Origin: Chloroflexota bacterium
GTDB taxonomy: Bacteria; Chloroflexota; Limnocylindria; Limnocylindrales; CSP1-4
NCBI GenBank assembly: GCA_005881055.1
Contig: VBHW01000028.1
Location: forward strand, 10,150-19,983
Length of the DNA stretch: 9,834 nucleotides
Direction: 5' to 3'
Shown one piece after another: positions 1-8,658 of this stretch; within the stretch, counting starts at the first letter, position 1, and every line of letters starts with the position of its first letter. The position numbers and the translations under genes are program-made. The notes under the pieces were generated by a model, which worked only from the letters and a program-made list of their open reading frames with translations, did no database searches and was not told the DNA's origin.

Positions 1-27
1 ACGCCCGGCAGTTGTCCTCGCGATCTC

Positions 28-55
28 CTCCCGGCGGATGTCAACCGCCGGGGAG
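28..55. other. GC-rich stem-loop downstream of the last gene
   Basis: An 8-bp perfect inverted repeat (positions 30-37 with 45-52) surrounds a 7-nt loop. Two more pairs (28-29 with 54-55) can form if one G is bulged. It lies about 85 bases past the stop of the last minus-strand gene. No run of T follows it on either strand, so it is not a typical intrinsic terminator. It could protect the 3' end of the importer mRNA or act with Rho; that is inference. Apart from this, positions 1-139 show no coding or RNA feature I can support. Confidence 0.4.
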
Positions 56-139
56 CATGATACTCAGGCGCGGTAGCGTGCAGGAAACGGCCGTCCGCCT
101 GCGTTCCGGCCGCTCAGTCTTCCTCTGGCGCGTCCCTCC

Positions 140-748
140 TCACTTCACGAGCGCCCGCTGCTGGCGGAGCGCCTCGGGCACGAGGTCAGAGAGGCCGGGG
201 CGTACCGCCCCGTACTCCTCGAGGGCCTGGCCGATTGTCGTGCTCGCCGAGAGGATCTTGTCGGCGTTGCCGGCCCTGATCGCGTCGCTCAGCGCGACGG
301 CGCCGTCGTGGAGGTGCGTGAGGGCGGTCACCGCTCGGTTCCCCAGGTCGCTGAACGGCCCGTAGCGCGCGACGGCCTGGGCATCGGGGAGGAGGCCCGC
401 GGTGAGGTTCGCCAGGCCCCCGGCGGCACCGGCCATCCCGTGCAGGTCCTCCTGGGCGACGGCCGCGCCCATGTCGACGCCTGCCTTGCGGATCTCATTA
501 TCCCCTGCCCCGAGCGCGACGATCGCGGGCGGAACCTCCTCCGGCCAGAACGTCCCGACCGGCGATTCGGACGGGCCGGCCCCCTCGTCCGACGACGCGG
601 CCGACGACGGCGACGGGCCCGAGCCGCACGCGCCGAGCGCCATCCCGAGGACGATGATCCAGAGCGCGCACGCGCCGAGGGCGCGGATCGCCCGGCTGGC
701 GACGCCCGCCGGCGAGCGGCGGTTCATGCGACGACGCCCGGCCACCAT
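140..748 (-). CDS. Uncharacterised secreted lipoprotein, last gene of the importer cluster
   Basis: I do not recognise the family. The product is 202 aa from the ATG at 748. An in-frame ATG at 727 (residue 8) would give 195 aa, and neither start has a well-placed ribosome binding site. The N-terminus is Arg-rich, followed by a hydrophobic stretch (about residues 24-39) and a lipobox L38-G-A-C41, so the mature protein is probably lipid-anchored at Cys41. Residues 42-66 are a Ser/Pro/Gly-rich linker. The rest (about 68-200) looks all-helical, Ala/Leu-rich, with several amphipathic helices and no Cys; histidines are H103, H145 and H147. No catalytic motif is visible. The gene starts 9 bp after the stop of the upstream ATPase gene, so it is probably co-transcribed and translationally coupled with the ABC importer. 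It may be an accessory of that importer at the membrane surface, but this is inference from position alone. Confidence 0.7.
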   Translation of the reverse strand: MVAGRRRMNRRSPAGVASRAIRALGACALWIIVLGMALGACGSGPSPSSAASSDEGAGPSESPVGTFWPEEVPPAIVALGAGDNEIRKAGVDMGAAVAQEDLHGMAGAAGGLANLTAGLLPDAQAVARYGPFSDLGNRAVTALTHLHDGAVALSDAIRAGNADKILSASTTIGQALEEYGAVRPGLSDLVPEALRQQRALVK

Positions 749-757
749 CGGAGAGCG

Positions 758-3041
<2,284 letters not shown>

Positions 3042-3045
<4 letters not shown>

Positions 3046-4004
3046 GCGCGGGACCGCGGATCGAGCGCGTCGCGCAGCCCGTCACCCACGAAGTTCACCG
3101 CCAGGACCGTGAGGATGATCATCAGCCCGGGGAAGAACGGCCACCACCAGTTGCCCTGCAGGAGGAACGTGAGGGAGTTCGAGAGGACGTTGCCCCACGT
3201 CGGGTAGATGGGGTTGATGCCGAAGCCGAGGAAGCTGACGAACGCCTCGGTCACGATGTTCGAGGCGATGAGCAGGCTCGCCGAGACGACGATCGGGCTG
3301 AACGCGTTGGGCAGGATGTGGCGGAAGATGATCCGCCGGTCGGTCACGCCAACGGCCTTCGCCGCCTCCACGAACTCCTGCTCGCGGATCGACAGGAAGA
3401 GGCTGCGCACGAGCCGGCTGATGCCCATCCAGCTGAGCAGCCCGAAGATGACGACGATGAGGAAGACGTTGCCGTTGCCGAAGAACCGGCTCGCCACGAG
3501 GATGACGAACAGGAGCGGCAGGCTGAGCATGACGTCGACGACGCGCATGAGGATGTTGTCGACGAAGCCGCCGACGAACCCGGCGACCGAGCCGACGATC
3601 GTCCCGATGATCACGCCGATCGCCATGCTGCTGAACCCGACGAACAGGGAGGTCCGGGCGCCATTGACGACGAGGAGGAGGACGTCCCGCTGGAGGCCGC
3701 CCGTTTCGCCGAACGGATGGACGAGCGACGGCGGCCGCCCGGCCGGCACGATCTTGTCGGGCTTGGGGATGCTGTTGAACTCGAACGGCATGATGAACGG
3801 GCCGACGATCGCCACCGTGATCAGCACGCCGAGGATGCCCAGGCCGATGATCGCCAGGCGGTGCTTCTTGAACTTGCGCCACGCGAGCTGCCACTGGTTG
3901 AGCGACTCGAGCGTGACCTCGTAGTCGACGCCGGCCTCTTCCGCGCGGCGCTCGACCTCTTCGACGAGCGGCTCCGTGAGCGCGGATTGCAGGTGCTGGC
4001 TCAT
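3042..4004 (-). CDS. Peptide-type ABC importer permease, OppC/DppC family
   Basis: This 320-aa integral membrane protein is the second channel subunit. The N-terminal cytoplasmic segment (1-48) is charged and ends in a WRKFKKHRL stretch just before the first membrane helix (about 50-71), as is usual for the OppC N-terminal domain. An external loop (about 74-108) follows, then five more helices between about 115 and 307. The EAA coupling loop, which docks on the ATPases, is E213-A-A-K-A-V-G followed by FRHILPN ending at 233. I chose the ATG at 4004: it has GAGG about 5 nt upstream, overlapping the end of the preceding permease gene, and starts 7 bp after that gene's stop. The frame is open up to 4139, but that sequence is Ser/Arg-rich and lies inside the neighbour. 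Length and layout are normal for the family. Confidence 0.95.
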
Positions 4005-4011
4005 GTCGGCC

Positions 4012-5133
4012 TCAGTATTTGATCCGCGGGTCGACGAAGGCGTAGACGATGTCGGCCAAGAGATTCGCGAGCACCACCAGGAACGATGTGATGAGCAGCA
4101 CGCCCATGAGCGTCGGGTAGTCGAACGCGCGCGTCGCACCGATCGTCAGCGATCCGATGCCGGGCCAGCTGAAGATCGTCTCGGTCACGATCGCGCCGGT
4201 GAACAGGAACGGGATCTCGAGGCCGATGTTCGTGACCACCGGCAGGAGCGCGTTGCGGAGCGCGTGCTTGAACGTCACGACCCGGCCGGGCAGTCCCTTC
4301 GCCTTGGCCGTCCGCACGTAGTCCTGGCCAAGCGCCTCGAGCATGCTCGCCCGGATGAACCGGCTGTCGCCGGCGATGTTCACGACGACGAGCGTAAAGA
4401 CCGGCAAGATGAGGTGTCGCCCGATGTCGAGCAGCGCATTGATCGTGTGGTCGCCGAAGTACGTCCAGTAGGCGTCCGAGCCGAAGGGCGGCGAGGCGCG
4501 CGTGTTCGTCATCCCGCTCACCGGCAGGATGTTGAGGCCAGGTCCGCCGAACGTGAAGATGAGCATGATGCCGAGCCAGAACGTGGGCATGGCATAACCC
4601 ACGTACGCGAAGACGGTCGCCGCCTGGTCGAAGATCGAATAGCGTCTGAGCGCCGCGTTCACGCCGATGACGAGCGCGATGAATACCCAGATGATGAATG
4701 CCAGGCCGACGAGGATGAACGTCGGCAATGCGGCGCGCCCGATCCTGGCCCCGACGTCCTCACCGGTCTCGATCGACACGCCGAAGTCGCCGTGGAGGAC
4801 CCCGTTCGTCCCGCCGCTGATCGGCGTGGGCAGGAACTGCGGCCAGCCCGTGTTGCCGATGAACGCGTCGGGCGGCGGCAGGACCCCGAGGACGTTGCCG
4901 CCCTTGTCGGGGTTGCACAGGCCCATCCAGCGGCAGTACTGGATGAGCGGAGGCTGATCGAGGCCCCACGCCTTCTTGAAGGCCTCGCGGTCCTCGCTCG
5001 TGACCCGCGGATTGTTCGCGAACCGCGCGGTCGGACCACCGGGGGCGAGCAGGAGGATGAGGTAGACGACGATCGTGATCCCGAACAGGACGGGGATCGC
5101 CTGGACGACGCGGCGGATCACGTACTTCGACAC
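4012..5133 (-). CDS. Peptide-type ABC importer permease, OppB/DppB family, enlarged external loop
   Basis: This 373-aa membrane protein is the first channel subunit. The start is a GTG at 5133, giving the usual MSKYVIRRVVQAIPVLFGIT opening of DppB proteins; an imperfect AGGCGGTGA lies upstream. The first helix spans about 8-30, further helices lie at about 137-158, 170-196, 241-257, 300-322 and 341-366, and the EAA-type loop is at about 271-294 (DYVRTAKAKG then KHALRN). Typical family members are about 305-340 aa. The extra length sits mainly in the first external loop: between W69 and the conserved GDFG at 115-118 there are about 45 residues where I would expect around ten. That loop carries C67 and C73 (CRWMGLC). 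The gene begins 111 bp after the binding-protein stop, across two hairpins. Confidence 0.95.
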   Translation of the reverse strand: MSKYVIRRVVQAIPVLFGITIVVYLILLLAPGGPTARFANNPRVTSEDREAFKKAWGLDQPPLIQYCRWMGLCNPDKGGNVLGVLPPPDAFIGNTGWPQFLPTPISGGTNGVLHGDFGVSIETGEDVGARIGRAALPTFILVGLAFIIWVFIALVIGVNAALRRYSIFDQAATVFAYVGYAMPTFWLGIMLIFTFGGPGLNILPVSGMTNTRASPPFGSDAYWTYFGDHTINALLDIGRHLILPVFTLVVVNIAGDSRFIRASMLEALGQDYVRTAKAKGLPGRVVTFKHALRNALLPVVTNIGLEIPFLFTGAIVTETIFSWPGIGSLTIGATRAFDYPTLMGVLLITSFLVVLANLLADIVYAFVDPRIKY

Positions 5134-5151
5134 CGGGTCACCGCCTGACTG

Positions 5152-5172
5152 GCTCCGGATGATCGCCGGAGC
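5152..5172 (-). other. Second hairpin in the binding-protein/permease gap
   Basis: A 7-bp perfect stem (5152-5158 with 5166-5172, GCTCCGG/CCGGAGC) with a 7-nt loop lies about 18 bases ahead of the permease GTG start. No T-run follows on the minus strand. Being just ahead of the ribosome binding region, it could stabilise a processed 5' end of the permease mRNA or hinder ribosome loading. That role is inferred. Confidence 0.5.
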
Positions 5173-5190
5173 GCGCTTGCGACACAGGAT

Positions 5191-5230
5191 AGACGAAACC
5201 CCTCGAGGCGCCGGTGGCGCCCCGAGGGGT
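5191..5230 (-). terminator. Hairpin terminator or attenuator between binding protein and permeases
   Basis: A strong inverted repeat starts 14 bases after the binding-protein stop. Positions 5198-5205 pair with 5223-5230 (8 bp), one A-C mismatch follows, then 5207-5212 pair with 5216-5221 (6 bp) around a 3-nt loop. Read on the minus strand the stem is followed by TTTCGTCT, a short T-rich stretch, so it looks like a leaky intrinsic terminator. Such hairpins after the binding-protein gene commonly keep the permease and ATPase transcripts below the level of the abundant binding protein. It may also block 3' exonucleases. Confidence 0.7.
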
Positions 5231-5244
5231 GGTGGTCGATCGGA

Positions 5245-7074
5245 TCAGGAGCCGGTGACGAACCAGTCAGCCGCGTTCCAGGTCGGGCCGGCCGACGTCG
5301 GGTTCCCGGTGAAGTTCTGGACGCGCGGGTTGACGAGGTAGACCTCCTTGCGGAAGTACAGCGGGATCTCGATCGTCTTCTCGACGTAGATCTTCTGGAA
5401 GTCCGCCATGGCGTCCTTCACCTTCGCGAAGTCGACGTTGCTCTTGACGGTCTCGAGGTCCTTGTCGATGTCCGGATCCGTGATGTGGCCGTCGTTCGCA
5501 CCGTCCGGCTCGAGCTGGCTCGAGTGGTAGACGGGATAGTTGCTCAACGGATCGAGCGGCACCGAGAACGCGTGCTCGGCGATGTCGTACTTGTAGCGCG
5601 ACAGCGCGCACGGGGTCTGGTCCGTCGACTCGTTGTACGAGGCGAACATGTCGTCCGGGGAGACCGGGTTCACGACCGCCTCGATGCCGACCTGCTTGAG
5701 CCAGCTGGAGACGAGCGCGAGCGTGTCCTGGCGAACCTGACGGGTCGTCGTGCACATCTCGATCTTCGCCTTCAGGCCGCCCTTGGACCGGGTGCCGTCG
5801 GCGCCCTTGGTCCAGCCGCCGTCGTCGAGGGCCTTGTTGGCCCGGTCGAGGTCCTGCTTGGACGTCTCGGTCGGGGCGACGTAGAACCACGCGTTCGGCG
5901 AGACGTTCGTCTCGGCGAGCGCGGCGTTGCCACCGAGGAGCTGGGTGTTGATCGCGTTCTTGTCGAGCGCCCACTTGATCGCCGTCCGGATCGCCGCGTC
6001 GGAGACGGGGCAACCCTTGCCGCGATCGGTCACCCGCGGCGAGCACGTGTCCGTGCTCCAGTTCGGGCGGAGGAACTCGTAGGTCAGCGAGTCGAGTGCC
6101 AGGGACTGATCGGTCAGGCCCTGATCCTTGATCTTGGGCACGTCGGCGTCGTTGAGGTCGGTATCGACGTCATGCTCGCCGCTCTTGAAGCCGGCGATCA
6201 TGGCATCGGCGTCCTTGTACCACTTGAACACGATCGTATCGAGGTACGCCGAGCGGCCGTCCTTGTTCTTCCAATTGTCGTTCCGGGCGAGCCGAAGCTC
6301 CTGGCCGGGGGTGATCGAGGCGAACTTGAACGGGCCGGACACCGGCGCCTTGGGCAGGTCCTTGGCGAGCCAGCCCTTGCCGGTCAGGGCGTCCTTGATG
6401 CTGATGCTGGACATGTAGTGCTTCGGCAGCACGCCGGTCCCGAAGAGCGTGATGTAGCCCTCATAGACCTTCGTGAAGTGCCAGACCATCGTGCTGCCGC
6501 TGCAGTCGATGGTCTTGATGTCCTCGTAGCCGGTCTTGCCGGCGGGCAGGCCGACGTTGGCCTTGTCCATGATCCAGCCGAGCGTGAACTTGAAGTCATC
6601 ACAGGTCAGGTCCTGACCGTCCGACCACTTCAGGCCGTCACGCAGGGTCCACGTCACGGTCATCGCGTCGCCGCCGTCGCCGGGCGCCTTGACCCCACCG
6701 TTGTCGAGGGTCGGGATCGTCGTCGCCTGGCTGGGCGCGTACTTGAAGTCGTTCGTGGAGCTGACGAGGGTGTCGAACGTCGCGGTGTTGACGTTCGCCT
6801 CGGTCACCTGGTTGAAGTAATACGGGTTGAAGAGGTTGGCTTCCTGCCAGTCAGAGAAGATGACCGTTCCGCCGGCCGTGCCCTGCTTCGGCGAGTACTT
6901 CGTGCCGAAGAGGTCGACCGCCGAGGCGGACGCGCTGGGCGATCCGCTGGGCGCGGATGCCGAGGCCGGTGGGGCTGCCGAGGCTGGGGTACTCGGCGCC
7001 GTGGTGGCTCCCGGTCCGCAGGCTCCGACGACGATCGCGCCGATCGCGAGCACGCCGAATAGACGTTTCCGCAT
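5245..7074 (-). CDS. Extracellular solute-binding lipoprotein of a peptide-type ABC importer (SBP family 5)
   Basis: This 609-aa protein captures the ligand outside the membrane and delivers it to the permeases encoded next. The start is ATG 7074, fixed by GGGAGGA six bases upstream; the frame is open to 7137 but without comparable signals. A signal peptide (MRKR then a hydrophobic core) ends in the lipobox V-G-A-C19. A long Thr/Ser/Pro/Ala linker (about 22-52) tethers the folded part. Family 5 landmarks: a FNPYYFNQV segment at 82-90, the WTLRDGLKWSDGQ motif at 142-154 followed by DDFKFTL, a LPKHY/SGPFKF region at 216-251, and AIRTAIKWALDKNAI at 361-375 where related proteins have a substrate-cleft helix. 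The mature part has six further cysteines (158, 191, 344, 355, 441, 489), probably three disulfides. It is at the long end for the family (about 500-600 aa). Ligand specificity cannot be assigned. Confidence 0.95.
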   Translation of the reverse strand: MRKRLFGVLAIGAIVVGACGPGATTAPSTPASAAPPASASAPSGSPSASASAVDLFGTKYSPKQGTAGGTVIFSDWQEANLFNPYYFNQVTEANVNTATFDTLVSSTNDFKYAPSQATTIPTLDNGGVKAPGDGGDAMTVTWTLRDGLKWSDGQDLTCDDFKFTLGWIMDKANVGLPAGKTGYEDIKTIDCSGSTMVWHFTKVYEGYITLFGTGVLPKHYMSSISIKDALTGKGWLAKDLPKAPVSGPFKFASITPGQELRLARNDNWKNKDGRSAYLDTIVFKWYKDADAMIAGFKSGEHDVDTDLNDADVPKIKDQGLTDQSLALDSLTYEFLRPNWSTDTCSPRVTDRGKGCPVSDAAIRTAIKWALDKNAINTQLLGGNAALAETNVSPNAWFYVAPTETSKQDLDRANKALDDGGWTKGADGTRSKGGLKAKIEMCTTTRQVRQDTLALVSSWLKQVGIEAVVNPVSPDDMFASYNESTDQTPCALSRYKYDIAEHAFSVPLDPLSNYPVYHSSQLEPDGANDGHITDPDIDKDLETVKSNVDFAKVKDAMADFQKIYVEKTIEIPLYFRKEVYLVNPRVQNFTGNPTSAGPTWNAADWFVTGS

Positions 7075-7080
7075 CAAGTG

Positions 7081-7087
7081 TCCTCCC
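7081..7087 (-). promoter_or_regulatory. Strong ribosome binding site fixing the binding-protein start
   Basis: The minus strand reads GGGAGGA, six bases before the ATG at 7074. This is the best Shine-Dalgarno match among the gene starts of the window and rules out the earlier in-frame ATG at 7137. Confidence 0.85.
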
Positions 7088-7141
7088 AATGGGTGCTGTG
7101 ACCCTGGTCTCCCACTGTCAGAGCCCGCCCGCCGCATCGCG

Positions 7142-7200
7142 CTTCGTCGCTCTCGAAGACTCCCCGATCAGGAGTGCCTCCTCCGGCACGGAGGACGAAG
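7142..7200 (-). promoter_or_regulatory. Foldable 5' leader of the binding-protein mRNA
   Basis: The region between the promoter and the binding-protein start contains nested inverted repeats. A 7-bp outer stem joins 7142-7148 with 7194-7200 (CTTCGTC/GACGAAG). Inside lie two 5-bp hairpins: 7174-7178 with 7185-7189, and 7159-7163 with 7171-7175; they share two bases, so they compete. The 3' arm of the outer stem can also pair locally (7142-7146 with 7154-7158). No known riboswitch consensus is recognisable to me. Whether this is a regulatory element or chance pairing in GC-rich DNA is open. Confidence 0.3.
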
Positions 7201-7243
7201 GATCACGACAGGTGATCGCCATGGGCGGCCCTGCGCTGCCGGT

Positions 7244-7272
7244 ACTATGGGGACGCGGGTTTGGCGTGTCAA
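7244..7272 (-). promoter_or_regulatory. Housekeeping sigma promoter of the importer operon
   Basis: A perfect -35 hexamer TTGACA (complement of 7267-7272) is followed after 17 bases by CATAGT (complement of 7244-7249), which matches four of six positions of TATAAT. Transcription would begin near 7237, leaving a leader of about 160 nt before the binding-protein ATG. A perfect -35 at ideal spacing in such GC-rich sequence is unlikely by chance, and the location directly ahead of the first importer gene fits. Confidence 0.65.
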
Positions 7273-7274
7273 AT

Positions 7275-7296
7275 CGCCAGAACCGCGTCCTGGGCG
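7275..7296 (-). terminator. Possible weak terminator of the sigma/anti-sigma unit
   Basis: Positions 7277-7283 pair with 7287-7293 (seven pairs, one of them G-U) around a 3-nt loop. Two more pairs (7275-7276 with 7295-7296) form if a G is bulged. On the minus strand the stem is followed by ATTTGACA, so only a 3-T run, which merges into the -35 box of the importer promoter. It lies about 26-47 bases after the anti-sigma stop. It may end part of the upstream transcripts; it is not a strong terminator. Confidence 0.4.
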
Positions 7297-7321
7297 CACC
7301 TCCTTCCGTTCACTGCCCGCA

Positions 7322-7885
7322 TCAGTTCGTCTTCGGCGGAGGCGTCTGGCTGCGGGTCGGTGGTCGCCAGTTGTCGGGGTACATGCGTCGGGGCGCCGCG
7401 ACGACCTGCGTCGTCACGGGCGACGGGCCCCGGGGCATCGCACGGAGGAACCGCCGTTCGGCCGCCTGGTCGGCGCGCTCCACGAGCTCGGAGAGGCCGA
7501 CCGTCGTCGGCTCGACGCCAAGCCCGTCGAGCGCGGGGTATTGCGGCGGATGCATGGCGATCGGCGCCGCGAACGCGACGACGAGTGCGGCGCTCGCCAC
7601 CGCACCCCACGGTGCGGCCCAGCGGCCCGCGCCGGACGGCCGGGTGACCCGGTGCCGGAGGCGGGGCCAGGCATCGGGCCGGGGCACGGCGTGGCGCGAT
7701 TGGTCGAACGTGCGGCGCATCGCGGTGATCGTCAGCGCGATGCCCGCGAGGTCGGCCTCGCACGCGCGGCAGCGATCGAGGTGCGCGAGGGCGGCGCGGA
7801 CCACTGGGCCGTCTTCGCGGCGGTCGGCGAAGGCGACCAGCGCGGCGCGGTGCCGGCGGCAGGCCAGGGCGCGCATGCCGATCAC
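7322..7885 (-). CDS. Membrane-anchored zinc-type anti-sigma factor, partner of the upstream ECF sigma factor
   Basis: This 187-aa protein should hold the preceding sigma factor at the membrane until a signal releases it. The N-terminal cytoplasmic part has the zinc-binding anti-sigma pattern: C9, then H35-x3-C39-x2-C42 (HLDRCRACE), as in the zf-HC2/ZAS families. A single membrane helix lies at about 91-111. The remaining 75 residues would be outside the membrane and are Pro/Arg-rich toward the end, with no sensor domain that I recognise. The start is taken as GTG at 7885, whose GTGA overlaps the sigma gene stop by 4 bp, with GGAGG-like sequence upstream; the ATG at 7876 (residue 4) is the alternative. 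Gene order and overlap are typical of sigma/anti-sigma pairs. The signal it senses is unknown. Confidence 0.85.
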   Translation of the reverse strand: MIGMRALACRRHRAALVAFADRREDGPVVRAALAHLDRCRACEADLAGIALTITAMRRTFDQSRHAVPRPDAWPRLRHRVTRPSGAGRWAAPWGAVASAALVVAFAAPIAMHPPQYPALDGLGVEPTTVGLSELVERADQAAERRFLRAMPRGPSPVTTQVVAAPRRMYPDNWRPPTRSQTPPPKTN

Positions 7886-8559
7886 GTCGGCCGGGCCTCC
7901 GCCTCCACGTGCTGGGCCGGGGCCGGCGGGGTGTAGGCGCCGCCGAAGCGGCGGTCGCCCTCGAGCTGGAGGCGCAGGCTGCGCAGCGCGTAGTGGAGTC
8001 GGGACTTCACGGTCCCGAGCCGCACGTCGAGGAGCGTCGATGTCTCCTGGAGCGAGAACCCGTGGAGGTAATAGAGGACGACGACGCTGCGGTGCTTCGG
8101 GGCGAGCGCGGCGATGCCGTCCCTGACGATCGCCTGCAGCTCCATCCGCTCTGCGTGCTCGGGCGGCTCGCCGTCACCGTCGCGGACGAGCCCGGCCTCC
8201 GAGTCGTCGATCGGCTCGGCTTTGAGCCGGCGTCGATCGAGGCGCGAGTAGCACAGGTTCAGCGCGACGCGATGGAGCCAGCCGAGCGGCGACATGTCGG
8301 TCCGCAGGATCGCCCGCCGCTGGTACGCGCGTGCGAACGTGTCCTGGAGGACTTCCTCGGCGAAGTGCGGGTCGCCGGTCATCGCGTACGCGGTGCGGTA
8401 GATCGGCGTGCGGTAACGCGCAAAGAGCGCCTCGAACGCATCGAGGTCGCCGGCCTGGAGGCGCCTGATGAGCACGTCGTCCGGGCATCCGGCCAACTCG
8501 TCCGCCGAAGCCGCTCCGAGCGGCTCGGCTGCCGTACGCCCGGCGGGATGGTCTGTCAT
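7882..8559 (-). CDS. ECF-type RNA polymerase sigma factor (RpoE-like)
   Basis: This 225-aa group 4 sigma factor directs RNA polymerase to a stress or envelope regulon. Region 2 spans about residues 39-108: DAFEALFARYRTPIYRTAY, then FAEEVLQDTFARAY (core binding, -10 recognition) and WLHRVALNLCYSRLDRRR. Region 4 spans about 141-197, with the helix-turn-helix FSLQETSTLLDVRLGTVKSR that reads the -35 element. No region 1.1 or 3 is present and there is no C-terminal extra domain. The start ATG 8559 has GGAGG four bases upstream. The N-terminal 25 residues are variable and Ala-rich. The gene overlaps the anti-sigma gene by 4 bp and is preceded by an ECF-like promoter, so it is probably autoregulated. 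The exact ECF group cannot be set from the window. Confidence 0.95.
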   Translation of the reverse strand: MTDHPAGRTAAEPLGAASADELAGCPDDVLIRRLQAGDLDAFEALFARYRTPIYRTAYAMTGDPHFAEEVLQDTFARAYQRRAILRTDMSPLGWLHRVALNLCYSRLDRRRLKAEPIDDSEAGLVRDGDGEPPEHAERMELQAIVRDGIAALAPKHRSVVVLYYLHGFSLQETSTLLDVRLGTVKSRLHYALRSLRLQLEGDRRFGGAYTPPAPAQHVEAEARPT

Positions 8560-8573
8560 CCAGCCTCCGACGG

Positions 8574-8588
8574 GTGGGCAAGGCCCAC
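8574..8588 (-). other. Small hairpin in the sigma-factor leader
   Basis: A 6-bp perfect stem (8574-8579 with 8583-8588, GTGGGC/GCCCAC) with a 3-nt loop sits 5 bases before the GGAGG ribosome binding site, and near the predicted 5' end of the transcript. It may affect mRNA stability or translation initiation. No T-run follows, so it is not a terminator for gcvPB. Confidence 0.4.
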
Positions 8589-8600
8589 GTCCATTATCAC

Positions 8601-8627
8601 GATACGGGGGATCGGTCGCGGGGGTTC
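8601..8627 (-). promoter_or_regulatory. Candidate ECF-type promoter of the sigma/anti-sigma operon
   Basis: On the minus strand GAACC (complement of 8623-8627) is followed after 16 bases by CGTATC (complement of 8601-8606). ECF sigma factors usually read a -35 containing GAAC and a -10 beginning CGT, with about this spacing, so self-activation by the adjacent sigma factor is plausible. A GATAAT box just downstream (complement of 8593-8598) could instead be a housekeeping -10, but I find no matching -35. The predicted start lies about 35 bases ahead of the sigma ATG. Confidence 0.45.
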
Positions 8628-8658
8628 ATCGCTGGTGCGTGCGCGCATCCGCTCGTGC

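Noticed and set aside
38..43. TTGACA on the minus strand as a -35 box
   Set aside because: It forms the loop of the stem-loop at 28-55, and no -10-like hexamer lies 16-18 bases downstream.
4005..4139. N-terminal extension of the OppC-like permease by 45 residues
   Set aside because: Ser/Arg/Trp-rich sequence out of frame with the first permease gene. The ATG at 4004 with GAGG upstream is the better start.
3976..5148. Plus-strand open frame of 390 codons
   Set aside because: It is antisense to the first permease gene, and its composition (Asp/Arg/Glu/Val repeats) mirrors the complement of membrane-helix codons. No family features.
5485..7062. Plus-strand open frame of 525 codons
   Set aside because: It is antisense to the binding-protein gene, which has a signal peptide, lipobox and family motifs; the antisense product has none.
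6957..8126. Plus-strand frames crossing the importer promoter and anti-sigma gene
   Set aside because: They cross a good promoter and two recognisable genes on the other strand and encode Arg/Ala/Gly-rich sequence only.
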